A DNA stretch of 64,000 nucleotides from Phylloscopus collybita (lineage: Eukaryota; Chordata; Aves; Passeriformes; Phylloscopidae). The translations under genes were made by a program, and so were the position numbers. The notes under the pieces were generated by a model, which saw nothing but the letters and a program-made list of their open reading frames with translations, did not search any database and was not told the origin of the DNA. Of the stretch, positions 12,366 through 24,633 are shown one piece after another (position 1 is the stretch's first letter; the number at the start of each line of letters is the position of its first letter). Where the stretch lies: NCBI GenBank assembly GCA_027886175.1, contig JAJNNQ010000006.1, positions 6,262,001 to 6,326,000 of the forward strand, read 5' to 3'.

Positions 12366-13480
12366 CTAAATGTCCTAGACCAGATTTCACCTGAAATTGC
12401 ACTTAGTACTCATCATGGTGTTCAGAACGTTGCGAATGATTTGTATTTTTATTTATCCCATAGAAATGCTGATAGCTAGACTATGCTAGAGAATTAAAAC
12501 ACCCTTCAATATTGCAATGGTTTTTAACTAAAAGGTACCCTGACTTTATTAACAATGCTTGTTACAATGCACAAAATCTTGATACATTCTGTTGATTTGA
12601 ATCTTTGAAGTTACTTCAAGAAGTGATGACTGTGGTGTGTGAACAACATCCAATCACTAAGAAATTCATTCAATGTATTAATTACAAGAATAAAGAACAT
12701 CTCAAACATTCATGAAAGGAGAGAGCAGTAGATAAGGACAACCTCTATTTCTGAAAACATTAATTCAGAGTTTCATGCATATAAAGAAAATGTTAACTTA
12801 GAGTTTCCTGTGTATACAGAACAAGCTGCGAATAAATGAAGACTGTGCAGAAGGGTAATGCTTTTAGATAGGTACAATGGTACAAAAGGAGAGTCATTAA
12901 TCACCCTAGTATATTTAGCATTTAAAGCCTTTATGGGTGATCTGGAAAGACACTAAATGTCATGACATCAAAATAATGGATGATGAGAATTTGCCAGCTT
13001 TGTTCAAAATAGCAAAGGAGTACTGAAGGATGTAAACAGAAAATACAAACATGGAAGAAAAGAGATCTGAGTTTGCTTTTCAGATATTGAGTGTCTCTGA
13101 AGCTTTTGGCTCGACTTCTGAATGACACCTTTCTCAGCTATGTTCTTGTACAGATTAGAATAAATTATGACATGCTCAGTAAAGTGTGAAACCGTAAGAG
13201 GATGTAATGGACATTATTTAAATTGTCTTCTAAACACTGCATCTTCTCTCTAATGTTCAGTAAAATCTATGGGATAAGCATCTTGTTAGTTATTTTGCTT
13301 TTAACATTATCAAATAGGACTGATTCTATTAGTATAGGCTCTTTGAAGGTGGGAAAACACAAAAAAAGGAAAGGAAAAATTTGTAGGAAGCAATTAAATG
13401 AAAATTTGTAAAAATTGGCTTTTATCAGCAGGTAGGTAAATTTATTTTTGAGACTACAGAAAACTGAAAATTAACTAAGA
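12366..13480. other. Unique DNA between the two duplicate copies
   Basis: 1.1 kb with no recognisable gene or repeat. It separates the two copies of the 130-bp duplication. Confidence 0.5.
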
Positions 13481-13620
13481 ATAATAAATATAAAGCAGTG
13501 TAATTTCTTCATGAGTTGCTGATCTTTAAGAATAACAATAATTTCAATTTAAGCAGTGCATAATAATTATATTCAACTACTACTCTATAGAAAGATTAGC
13601 AATTTTTATGGTAAATAAAC
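13481..13620. repeat. Diverged duplicate, copy 2
   Basis: Second copy of the unit at 12238-12365, in direct orientation about 1.25 kb away. It contains AGCAGTGCATAATAATTA at 13551-13568, matching ACAGTGCATAATAATTA in copy 1, and TATGGTAAATAAAC at its end, matching TAGGGTAAATAAAC. Confidence 0.75.
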
Positions 13621-14526
13621 CAGTTATAGGTTAAATGGTTGTGATTATTTTTCTAATATTCTTACCATGGATTTTTTTTACAGTTTTGCCTTAATATCTT
13701 ACTCAGTGCATTGCATGTTTGATCATTTTTTTGAGCATTCTCAAAATCAATAGAGATCCCAAAAAGATGCCAAGACCCATCTACACAGAACTGATTAGAA
13801 GGGCAGGTCTTAGCTAACAGCTAATTGGGCATAAATGACAATTTTTTTCATTTTATTTTACTTTCACTTAAGTCAACAATACAAGTAGAGGACTTTTGTT
13901 ACATTTACAGGTTATTTTTTTTACACATTTTCTCCTCTGGTTTAATATAAATCTGGATATTAAAATAATTTCACTGTAGATTCTATCAAAACAAATACTA
14001 AACCAAGAATTTGGTCTGACAAAGAAATATAATCATAATAGACATAAATGCACATGGCTAATAACTGGAATCAGGTGATATTTAATAGCATTTTGTTTAT
14101 AGGTTATGAGAGAATTACACCTGATATTTTCACTAGTTGCCTTCCTCAGACGATCACCAAAAGAACATATGGAATATGTGCCACTGAAAACCTGTAGCCT
14201 GCCAAGAAAACTGGATTAATTAAGACTTTTTAAGGATCAGCACTTTGAATTAGGTTTGTTTGGAGATTTTTTTTGTATTCAGGAGCTGTTAGGTATCATA
14301 CTTACTGGTGAAGTTACCATGCAGTCACTGTTAGTCCACAAACTAAAGTTACCTGTTAAATTTTTATGGAAAAAAAAAAAAAGAAACTGTATTTACATAG
14401 AAAACATATTTGTAAACAATAAAGCTTATGTCTCATTAATTTCCTCCCCTGCCCAAAGTGCAGTGCCCAAAGTCATCTGTTACTGTACAGGCTTGAAAAT
14501 TCAGCTAAAAGAAGAAGGCTTTGCTT
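13621..14526. other. Unique A+T-rich non-coding DNA
   Basis: No recognisable gene. The 106-codon frame at 14256-14576 crosses an A12 run and ends inside the CR1 tail, so it is a chance frame. Confidence 0.55.
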
Positions 14527-14684
14527 ATCACAGAATCACAGAATCAGAAGCTTGGAAGAGATCTTTAATATCATGAAGTCCAACCCATGCCCTAACACCT
14601 CAACTAAACCATGGCACTGAGTGCCACATCCTGTCTTTTTTTAAACACATCCAGGGATTGTGACTTCACCACCTTCCCAGGCTG
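14527..14684 (-). mobile_element. CR1 3' tail fragment, minus strand
   Basis: It begins ATCACAGAATCACAGAATC, two tail repeats in reverse complement, then AAGCTTGGAAGAGATCTTTAATATCATGAAGTCCAACCC. This is the typical CR1 terminus (GGTTGGA...GATCAT..AGTCCAACC), followed by AAACCATGGCACTGAGTGCCACATCC and a CATCCAGGGATTGTGACTTCACCACC block. The copy is about 158 bp, strongly 5'-truncated, and belongs to a different CR1 subfamily from the copies at 3.9 and 34.7 kb. Confidence 0.88.
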
Positions 14685-17600
14685 AATGTGCAAATATGCA
14701 TATGAAAATTGTGGACTTCACAGAAGACACACTCTAATTGGTATAAGGGTTTTCTTTTATTCTCAGTGATAAACTGCTGTTTGTTTGGTGGGTTTTTTTT
14801 TCATATATATAGCCCAGAAGTGGGAAAAAGATTTCTATTGTCTTTTTTCCCCAAACATATTCTTGTACTGAATGTATAATACAAGCCTTGAGTAAGTTTT
14901 TAAATGTTACACACCTGTGAAAACCTCATTCATAATGAATGGTGATATAGTTTAAATGGTAGCAACATGCCGTCTTGAATGCTTTTAAACCTCTTGAGGC
15001 TAGAGCATCTTTTTAATTACTTTATTGCATTTTATTGCATTAAAATAAAATAAGTTTCAAAAGTGTCTAATTTTAATTTGGTTATTACATAAATAAAGCA
15101 GATTCAAGATGTTGATTCTCCACAGATCTACACCTTTATCATCTGCTATCATATGAAACACATCAGGAGCATAATCTCTCAGATTATTCCTTTACAAAGT
15201 GTGTTAACACCAGAGTCCCAGAATCTGCTCAGCCAGAACAGATCTTTCATTTGCAGGATTTAATGCCACCTTGCACTTCAGTTGTAAACCTGGGCAGTTG
15301 CTTGTTCTGCTCCTAGATTTGCCTCAAGTCTTGACTCAGCCAGCAACTCAACTGTTTAGTGATGGTATAAGTTGTTGTTTTTCAGCTAAAACAGCTGTTT
15401 GATTCAGAAAATATTACTCCTTTCTGGTTTGCTGCAAAGGCAGAGGCTGGCTTGGCTCACCTGAGATTTAACAATACATTTTAACTTTCCAGGGAAATGG
15501 GAGAGAAGCACTCATGCAGATGACGATGGGTTTGGCTGAGAAGTAGTGAATAACAGATGTGTTTCCATTGATATGGTGACAAATTAAAAAGGAACTCGGA
15601 CCCCTCAAGACTTGTCATGAAAGTAATTCCTTCATTACCACTGTGAATCTGTCTTCATCCTGTGAAGTAGATACTTTAATATTTTAGGGATGTTTTTAGA
15701 ATAAATGAGCTGGTAGAAATAGAAGCAGCATAACAGTCATGGTTTTAACAGCAGAGTGGGAAACGTTTTGACTTCAGCTTTTTGGAAGGACTAAATTATA
15801 CAAAGGGAGTATGTTCTCATGTCTTCCTTGAAATGGGTTGAAGGAAATAAGCTAAACAATTTTAAGTGGCATAAACCTGGTCCTTTACATTAGTATTTTC
15901 AGTCTTCAATTCCTTTACCTATAAGCCTTTTCCTTTGCAAAATATGAATTCAGAATTGTTGCTCTTACAGCAATGCAACACTGCTGCAGTTTTTACATTC
16001 CCAGGACTTGTTCCAGATTTGTTCTGGAATTCTGTGGTAAAGCTCTCTTCAGTTTTCCTCTTTTCTTTGTTTCTACTGTTGCACACCACATTAGTTCCTC
16101 TGCTGCTCAGAACAAGAATAAATCTCTGTATCAAGAGTGTCAGAATCAAGAAGATCATCAAAGGCACTAAGCTTGTATACCTCTCCAAAGCCACAGCAGA
16201 GGCTTGAGTACCAGAGAATATTCTTTTCACAAATCCAGGCTATCTTGAAAAGAGGAAACCCAGAAATTCCTCTTAATTACAGCTTTACATTAGAAGCATA
16301 GATTGAATTTTGGTCAGTCACTGAAAATTGAGTCAATACAGTTAAAAGTTTCTGGGCCTCCTTTTCCATATACTTCCTTGAAAGTGAGACACCTATGGTG
16401 ATCATCTGAAAACTTCTCAAAGCATCTCAGAATATAAGTTTAGTTTACTAAACAAAAGCTCCCGTTTCCATTTCACACACTCTGGTACCCAGGCTATGAA
16501 TATGGCATGGTGCACAGAGCACAGGGTGCCTGTGAGACCTGTGTGCTGCTGAGTACCCCTGAAGGCTATGTGAGAGTAAAGAACTATGAAGGATAGTGTG
16601 CAATACAGAGGAGGTAGCATTTTTACCATCTTATCCTTTTCATTTTCTGACGTTGTGACCTGGAAAACACTTCTAAGATAAAGACCAAAAAAAAAAAAAG
16701 CATCTACAATTTGTCATACATTGACTGAAGGAGGTGAAAAAAATGGGGTCAAAGCTATCCAGTCCATCTCCTATTAATATCATCATGTGCTCAGGAATAT
16801 AATTTAGCTTAAGGATAACAATGTGTGTAGCAAGACGCACGAAGAAGGGGAATTTTGCAGACACAGCAATGCATTGAGTGGAAATGTGAGGAAGAAATGA
16901 GAGGTGGCTGGAAGAGAGATGGGCAGTTAGAGCTAAGTAGGCCTTCATGGGTGATGTTTACTGACAACACGACCACTGATCTGAACAAAATTGGTTTTAT
17001 TTATTTTAAAAACTTGCTCTTGGATTAAAAGAACTTCTTCCATGAGTTGCAATAGTAGAAGCCTTTTTAATACATCAGCTTTACCCCTTCCCTGTCTGTG
17101 TAGTTACTTGATAAGTCCTCCATCATGAACAGTTAGATTCATTGCCTTCTCTTAGCCTTCCATTTGCCAGTAGGGATTTTTAGCGACAGATATATTCATA
17201 ACTGTCTGACAGAGAGAATTCATTAAAGTATTAGCTTAAAGAAGCATAAAGAGTAGCTTTCCATCTAAAGTTATGTAAAGAAACCTTCATTGTTTATTTT
17301 GTATTGATTTACTAAATTAATAGCATTATTTAAAATGTTTATTAGATGTAAAACTTTAAATCTTTGAGCCTTCAGGCAATTTTTCCAGGAGCTTGTAAAT
17401 GCTGCAGAGAAACATTTCAGTTTATTACAGAGGGAGCTTTTTCTTGATGTCAAGTCAGCACTGAAAGTGAAGAATTAGACAGTCGTTGATGTATCTGGTT
17501 GTATTCCTGTGTTGAGAGGTATTCTAGGGCTGGTTAGGTAAAAATGTGTTATAATGAAGCTTTATTTTCCTTCTAATCAAAATTACAGAGCCTTTCTATA

Positions 17601-20600
17601 AAAAAAAAAAAAATTCATTACGCTTCACAGTACTTTGTAAATAACAATCTGTGAAATATTGTTACACCATAATCATAGCACACACACCGTCCCCCAAATC
17701 ACTGTTTTTCTAAAGCTGCAGAACAGTGAACTATCAACACTGGGATATAAACAAAAAAGTCTGCTGTTCATTTCTGTTATCTCTTTGTAAGATCAACAGG
17801 AAGGGAGTTTGAGGGAAATATATGGTGCTTATCCTACTGGCACAAGATTTTATATATGGTATTTCTCCTTTGAAAACTTTTAGCATGCCATTGCTACCCA
17901 TGTTTTCCAGAAGAAAGACTGTAGATTGAAGGTCTAATTAAATAGACAATTCATTTGGTAGAGTCTCAAGAAACAGAAATGAACACATATATAAAAAAAA
18001 TTTGGGTCTTTCCTTGTGAGAAGTGTAGCTGATTGATATATGTGTTTATGTCTGTTCTTAACATCTTTTAAGAAAATTTGAGTGCCATTTTATCCATAGC
18101 AGTAGAAAGAAGCATTAGCACAAGGACCAAGACAGTAGTCTCTTGTGCATGGCTAAGTACGTGCTGTTCCTTTGCTGTACAAGAAGCGTAGCAGGATTGT
18201 GAGTCATGAATGCAGACCAAAGCCATGTGCTGCATAATGCTTGCTTCTTGTTTTCTGCAGATCTCTGGTTAGGAAGCAACTAAGATTGGTCCTGTCCTCC
18301 AGTTCAACAAATATTTGTTTTAGATATGTGATAGAAAATATACACTCAGATTGAAAATGTTAATGTGAAGCAGCTACTTAATTAATTGTGTAATTGTCAA
18401 TAAGTGATTGGTAACTGTCTCTGCTGCTAATGCTGCTTTTAGTATTCATCTTGCACATAGAGCAGTAGTGGATTGGGTACAACAGAATGTTTTTAATGGT
18501 TTTGTTATCTGCAGCGAACAGCATTTTCTGCATAGAAATTTGTACTCTTCAAAAAGGAGAGTGTAAACTAGTTAGGACGTTATTAACTGTCAGAGTACTG
18601 CAAAACCAATAAAAGGGGAAAAATAATCAAGGTTATAAAAAAGTGTGTCAATTAGAAAATTATTCAAGAACTGAGAATCAAGGTTTGGGCAAACTTCAGC
18701 CTAAATAAAATGTTAAGTGGCTTCTAATTTTATGAAAATAAATAAAACGAATCAGTATAATTCTTAATTAATAGAAATGTAAATAATCTCATGAAGTAAA
18801 AAACATTATCATGTCCTTCACATACTGCGCACATGAATTCAAAGTCAATTTGATGTGTGGTTGTAAGAAGGAAAAATTGTATATAAAATAACTGAGATGT
18901 ATTATTTCCGTGGGTTGAGTCTTTCTATCCATAGCGTGGATTATACTTTCCTTACTACTGTGTAATCATCAGTCTTGTGAAATGGAAGGAAGGAGATGAT
19001 TTCTTTCTCCAGTCATTGCTATCTCTCTCTGTGTGACTCAGAGCCTCCACAACCTGTAATATAGAAAACAGTGTTTTATCTCATGCTCCTGAGAGATAAA
19101 TTATAAAACAAGTATATGACAAACTATATAAAGCTGTATGACTGCAAATATTGAAAACAATCCACAGTCAATGCTGAGCTTGAAAAGTATATTCACAGTG
19201 AAAGTGGATGAGAAGTATTGAGAAAATGGGGTCTCTTTCCTGAAATAATAGCTAGGAATCTCATAAACTATGCAGAAACTCTGATACTTTTTTTCTTTCT
19301 TTTTTTTTTTTTCTTTTTTTTTTTTTTTGTGCTCATATCCCTGCTTGTCATTATGATATTATTTTGCATTTCAAGTCAATTAATGTAAATTACTGCATTA
19401 ATTGTCTCTACATTTTTTACAAACAGTGCAGAGATCCCATTCTAAGATGCATAGTGAGGAACAGCTGAATTAATTTATGATTATTTTTCAGTAGAGGATG
19501 TTTAAATGACCAGATAAAACCAGATGAATATTATTTTATTGATTAAATTAGTTGGAGTTTCACCTTAAGAGTCTGTTCAGCCTCAGCAGATGTTCTTGTA
19601 ATCTACATGGGAAAATTCAGTGTAAACTTACAGACATTACAAGTACCATTAAAATTAACGAAGAATTGCCATATCACACCTGTTGATGATTTCTTCTATA
19701 AACATATTAAAAATTCTTGTTAGATCCCTTATAATTTGGTCTTAGTCTCTCAGATTGTCCTATGCAATCTTTTTACTCTTTTCTGTTATGTTTCATACAT
19801 ATATTCTGTCCATACTGCTTTGTCATCTTCAAAGCAGAGCTGTCTTTTGTCTGAAATAAAGTATTAAATCCATAATAAAACATGCATATGAAGATAAAAC
19901 TCACCAGTATTTATACAGAAAAGAGCTAGTGGTATACCTTGTCCATATTTTAGGCTTTCCACATCTTGTTTTTTTCTTGATCCTAATAATTCTTACTATT
20001 CTTTTGTCAAAATCTAGAAAAGGCACTTTTTTTTCTAAGTAGTCATGGAATAAGAGTACTTAGCTATCTTCAGAATGACATACGTGCACTTTCTCTAATG
20101 GCATATGGATCACATGTCCTAGTCTGGGCTCAGTGCTTAGATGCTGGATTTGTTCTTTAATACTCTCAAAGATGTGTAGACACCACTGTTTTTTTAAATC
20201 CTTCACATTTTTTTGAATAATTGTTTGGCTGTTTGAATTTATTTCTGTTGGTTTGTGGGTTTGTTTGTTTTTTTTTCTCCTCATGTGAATTAGCTGGTTT
20301 TACTAAAGATTGAATTTTCTTATCCTCTGCAGATTGATGAGGTCTCTATTTAGCTTATTGAAATAAATTTCCTATTTATTATCATTGGAATTCTTAAAGT
20401 AAATTCTGCACAGGATCTTAACAATTATTACTGTGAGACAGAGCTGTGCTATTACATATTCTATGAATTGAGAATTAACAGATATCTGGTTGTTTGTCTG
20501 CTTCTTAAAGCTGTGGAAACTTGATGCCAAAATGCCTCTGCAGATTTTGACCTGCACTCTGTTGCATTATTTCTCTGTTCTCTGAGTACTTTCAAAGCTG

Positions 20601-21441
20601 AATAATCTAATTGCTTTTATTGCTTGTATTGGAGTTTTTCTTTCATACCTGCAATCTGCAGTCCCAGTCATTAGGGATGATATTATAGAAAATCATATGT
20701 CATTTCGCTGCTGAATTCTTTCTTTAAGGCAGTGCTTGGTCCAGTATTTTATCATTTTAATAGCTTTTAAAAGTTTACAGGCAGCTTCATGTAATGGTGT
20801 TCTTTCTTACAAGAACAGGAAAGATATATTCATATGCTGCCGAGCTAGTGTCCTAAAGCAAAGAGCAAAAGCAACGGCAAAAAGGCTTTTCTAAAGAACA
20901 GCTAAACTTTTCAAGTACCTGACGGGCTGCTGGCATTAGAATATTCATTAACACTACCTACTTTGCCACTCTAAATTGAGATGCTTTAAGTAAGTTGTCA
21001 TAGATTCCCCGTATAATCGATGAAGAGACGGGTAGACACTGAGAGGATGTCAAAGAACAGTCAGAGATCTATGAGAGAGCTCTTTATGAGAGTTCATTTT
21101 TGACCTCATCAAAGGGCTAACAAATTCAATGGCAACTAGTGAAGCAGCTGAACAATTATAGCTGGGATGCTACGCACAGGCTCTTTAATCAGTCTGTCCT
21201 TTATCTCAAACTTTTTGAGAATCCAGTTGTCAAATATTCTTTCTCTGAAATAGGACTATGTACATGAACATATGCAAAATTTCTTGTTTATTGGAACTGT
21301 CTGTATCTACCAGTTTAATAATGAAGGACATGTCTGCATGTCTGTGTTTATTTATTTATTTTTTTTCCTGGCATCATCTTATATTTACCTATCAAAGAGT
21401 GAGATTCAAGGTGACTTTCAAAGAGAGACAGAAAATATGAG
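14685..21441. other. Unique A+T-rich non-coding DNA
   Basis: Almost 7 kb with no transposon or gene I can identify. Overlapping frames on both strands at 15919-16230 (103 and 90 codons) have no known motif. Homopolymers occur at 16689-16701 (A) and 17601-17613 (A). A mixed pyrimidine tract at 19287-19328 is listed separately. Confidence 0.5.
19287..19328. repeat. 42-bp polypyrimidine tract
   Basis: Almost entirely T with four scattered C on the plus strand. It is low-complexity sequence and a likely site of replication slippage and assembly error. Confidence 0.85.
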
Positions 21442-22199
21442 TGTCTTGGGTTGTGGAGCCAGGGGTGTGTATTCTATTTCAGTTGTTAAAAGCAGTTGGG
21501 GAGATGTTTTTCTTTATCTCTTGTAACTCAAGGGGGGAGAGGGTGGATGCCTTCTGATAATGGGCCAACTGTTAAAACCACATGGGGCCGTGTTTCTTAT
21601 CTCTTTCACCACCTGTCCTCCCTCCAGGGGGATATTTTTCTGCTAATGGGCCATTAACACCTCCCCAAACTAATACATCCACATTCCATCATCCTATTGT
21701 GAGATGCTGCACCCAGTGGGGGGAGCCAACCATTCCTACCTGGATAAAACTGAGACACAGGAACATGGAGGCATCTAGCTTCAACCAGTTCCTGGAGGAA
21801 GACTGGACCCCATCTCACCATCACTAGATCTCTTCTCACCATCACTGGACCCTTTTGCTACAGGATCATCTCTATTTCAACAGAACCACATCTGCCAATC
21901 CAGGAGGACCCACTTTTGGACTGCTTCCAACACCCTGACCAACAGGCATTCCCTCTGACTCTGTCAGGGTTTTCCAAAATTGTTGTTTGTTTGCTTGTTT
22001 GGTTGGTTGGTTTTGTTTTCTACTACATTTGTATTATTAATATTCCTAGTAAAGAACTGTTATTCCTATTCCCAAATCTTTGCCTGAAAGCCCTTAATTG
22101 CAAAATTATAATTCGGCAGGGGGTGAGGGGTTTACATTCTCCATTCTAAGGGAAACCCCAGTTTTCCCTGGCAGATACCTGTCTTTTCAAACCAAGGCA
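21442..22199 (+). mobile_element. Solo LTR A, endogenous retrovirus, plus strand
   Basis: The 758-bp element runs from TGTCTTGGGTTGTGG to CAAACCAAGGCA and is flanked by a perfect 5-bp duplication ATGAG (21437-21441 and 22200-22204). It is homologous over its length to the reverse complement of 23705-24443. A TATA-like GGATAAAAC lies at 21742-21750, and AGTAAAGAACTGTTATTCC at about 22049 corresponds to the ATTAAACTG polyadenylation region of related LTRs; together they set the orientation. Relative to its partner it lacks roughly ten bases near 21945 (after CCAACAGG) and carries an extra copy of a CTCACCATCACT motif at 21813-21845. No viral coding sequence remains. The duplication length fits ERVL-type integration. 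Confidence 0.9.
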
Positions 22200-23535
22200 A
22201 TGAGACACATCGAAAACCAAATATTTTTCTGTATATGCTTTATGTGTGTCCCAAGTTAATGTCATAACACTGTCATAGGGCATAGGGGTTATTTGGTGTG
22301 GGATCCGTTGAAACAGTGTTTTTAATCAGTTGTTTTTTATTTTAGGTTATGCAGGAGAACAACATTCTATAAACACTAGAAATTTAAAGCATATTTGGAT
22401 TTCAAGGCTTAGGAGGAAAACTAGTATTATGAGCTAAACCAGTTTGTTTAATCACAGGTAGATATTTAAAACTAATATGATATGATCTAAATACTATTAA
22501 AAAAAGCTTTCTTGAAACATTCCATTCCTTTAAAAAGAAAGACAAAAATGAACAAATAGAGAAAACAAGTCTGTACATACATGCCCATCAGTTCAACATA
22601 CACTGGGCACCTTTAAGTATTGCAATGTCTGTATTGCTAAATTATTTCCATGTGGAAATGAAAATCATCCTTTTTCTTCCTTTCCTCACACTCCTATTTG
22701 CTCCTTTCTCTTCTGACTTAAGAAAAGAAAAAAAATGTAATGCATAAGGTGTGTTCTTATGCTCAACCCTCTGCTTCTCATAAGTTTACAGAATGAAAAG
22801 TGGGCAAGGGCCCCCACTTGCCAGCACTAGCTATGAGATAATGTACTCCTGAAAGTACAGATCTCTGAGGGTTCCTGTATTTGTTTATGCAAAGGAAGGG
22901 GATGACAGAGGAAAAGCAAACAAAGGATGGATTGTTGTGGGGTTAGTTGTTAGCATCTAGTTATGTCACTCATTTTTCCCAGTGCAAGCCAGCTGCGACA
23001 ACTTCATGATTTATCATTACTGTGTTTCCTCATAAAGAACATTTTACTGACCTTTGTGGAAGCCCTGATTTCCTCTAAAGTGAGAACTAGGGTTTGGTGA
23101 AGCTTTTTGCGCTAAAAATACCCACTGGGAAAATGGGAAATAAAAATTCTCTTGCAACTATATGTTTGAACGGTATTTTGATCTCAAAAAAAAATCAAAG
23201 CAAACAAACACAGTTTGAGTTTTCAAATCAAGAGTTCTGAATTCTGAGGAATTTACAATAAAACCAGTCATTTCAGTAAGTCTGAGCTCTCTTTGATCAT
23301 AATTGCCAAAACTATGTTTTGATATTCTTCGTTACAAATTTGTGGAATACTCCAGCATTGAAAACAATTGATATGACTTGTTGTGCTTAAAGGTCAATTT
23401 TTTTCAAGTCTTCAGATAATCTAGCTTTTTCAAATAATTTTGAAAAGTTATGCTCACTTTTCAGCAACTTAGTTTCTGTAGATGCTTAAGTTATGCTTAT
23501 AGGCATCCAAAAGCTGCAACTACATCCAATGAAAG
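22200..23535. other. Unique spacer between opposed LTRs
   Basis: No recognisable gene. With the left part of a CR1 (23536-23704) it forms the 1.5-kb spacer of the inverted LTR pair. Confidence 0.55.
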
Positions 23536-23704
23536 AGGAGGCTGAGGGAAGCCTTCATTGCAGTCACAACTTCCTCATGATGGGAAGGGGAGGGGCAGGC
23601 ACTGATCTCTTCACTCTTGTGACCAGTGACAGGACCTGAGGGAACAGCCTGAAGCTGTGTCAGGGAAGGTTTAGGTTGAATATCAGGAAAAGGTTGTTCA
23701 CACA
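23536..23704 (+). mobile_element. CR1 fragment, left part, split by LTR B
   Basis: Plus-strand CR1 3' region. Landmarks are GAGGCTGAGGGAAGCCTTCATTGCAGTC, then AAGGGGAGGGGCAGGCACTGATC, GACCAGTGACAGGACC, GCCTGAAGCTGTGTCAGGGA and ATATCAGGAAAAGGTTGTTCAC. It stops exactly where the LTR begins and resumes at 24444 with the next expected CR1 block (GAGTGGTTGGGCACTGGAAC). Confidence 0.93.
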
Positions 23705-24443
23705 TGTCTTGGTTTGGAAAGACAGGAATCTGCCAGGGAAAGCTGGGGTTTCCCTTAGAATGGAGAATGTAAACCCCTCACCCCTGCCAAATTATAATTT
23801 TGCAATTAAGGGCTTTCAGGCAAAGATTTGGGAATAGGAATAACAGTTCTTTACTAGGAACATTAACAATACAAATGTAGTAGAAAACAAAATCACCCAA
23901 CCAAACCAGCAAACAAACAAACAACAATTTTGGAAAACCCTGACAGAGTCAGAGGGAATAACCTGACACCCTGTTGGTCAGGGTGTTGGAAGCAGTCCAA
24001 AAGTGGGTCCTCCTGGAGTGGCAAATGTGGTTCTGTTGAAGTAGAGATGATCCTGTAGAAAAGGGTCCAGTGGGTGAGAAGGGTCCAGTCTTCCTTTGGG
24101 AATCGGGTGAAACTGGATGCCTTGTGCTCCTACATCTCAGTTTTTATTCAGGTAGGAATGGTTGGCTCCCCCCACTGGGGATTCCATCATCTCACAATAG
24201 GATGATGGAATGTGGATGTACTGCTTTGTGGATGTACTGCTTTGGGGAGGAGAACAGGTTGGGGAGTCTTAATGGCCCATTGTGAAATAGATAAGAAACA
24301 CTGCCTCACCTGGTTTTAACAGCTGGCCCATTATCAGAAGGCCCCCCTCCCTCCAGAGTTACAAGAGATAAAGAAGAACATCTCGCCAACAGTTTTCAGC
24401 AGATGAAATAGAATACACATTTTTGGTTCCATGACCCAAGACA
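23705..24443 (-). mobile_element. Solo LTR B, minus strand, nested in CR1
   Basis: The 739-bp element starts TGTCTTGGTTTGGAAAGACAGG and ends CATGACCCAAGACA; its reverse complement aligns with LTR A (21442-22199). It interrupts a CR1 copy. The flanks ACACA (23700-23704) and ATACA (24444-24448) are a 5-bp target duplication with one substitution, and joining the CR1 halves across one copy restores the usual CR1 text GTTCACACAGAGAGTGG. It contains a private 16-bp tandem duplication (GTGGATGTACTGCTTT at 24212-24227 and 24228-24243). Compared with A it keeps a GGTGTCAGGTT-type block near 23961 that A has lost. It is non-coding. Confidence 0.92.
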
Positions 24444-24633
24444 ATACAGAGAGTGGTTGGGCACTGGAACAGCCTCCCCAGGGAAGTTGCCACAGCACCA
24501 AGCCTGACAGAATTCAAGAAGTATTTGGACAATGCTCTCAGGCACATGATATGACAAGGCCAGGAGCTGGACTTCGAGGATCCTTGCGGGTCCCTTCCAA
24601 TTCAGTATATTTTGTGATTCTGTAATTCTGTAA
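24444..24633 (+). mobile_element. CR1 fragment, right part with 3' tail
   Basis: Continuation of 23536-23704 after LTR B: CACTGGAACAGCCTCCCCAG, CACAGCACCAAGCCTGACAG, TTTGGACAATGCTCTCAGGC, GCCAGGAGCTGGACTTCGAG and GGGTCCCTTCCAATTCAG. It ends in the tail TTTTGTGATTCTGTAATTCTGTAA. The diagnostic tail shows a genuine CR1 3' end on the plus strand. Confidence 0.94.

Noticed and set aside
21442..24443. Possible single provirus with the two LTRs at its ends
   Set aside because: The LTRs are in opposite orientation, have different target duplications, and no gag, pol or env sequence lies between them.
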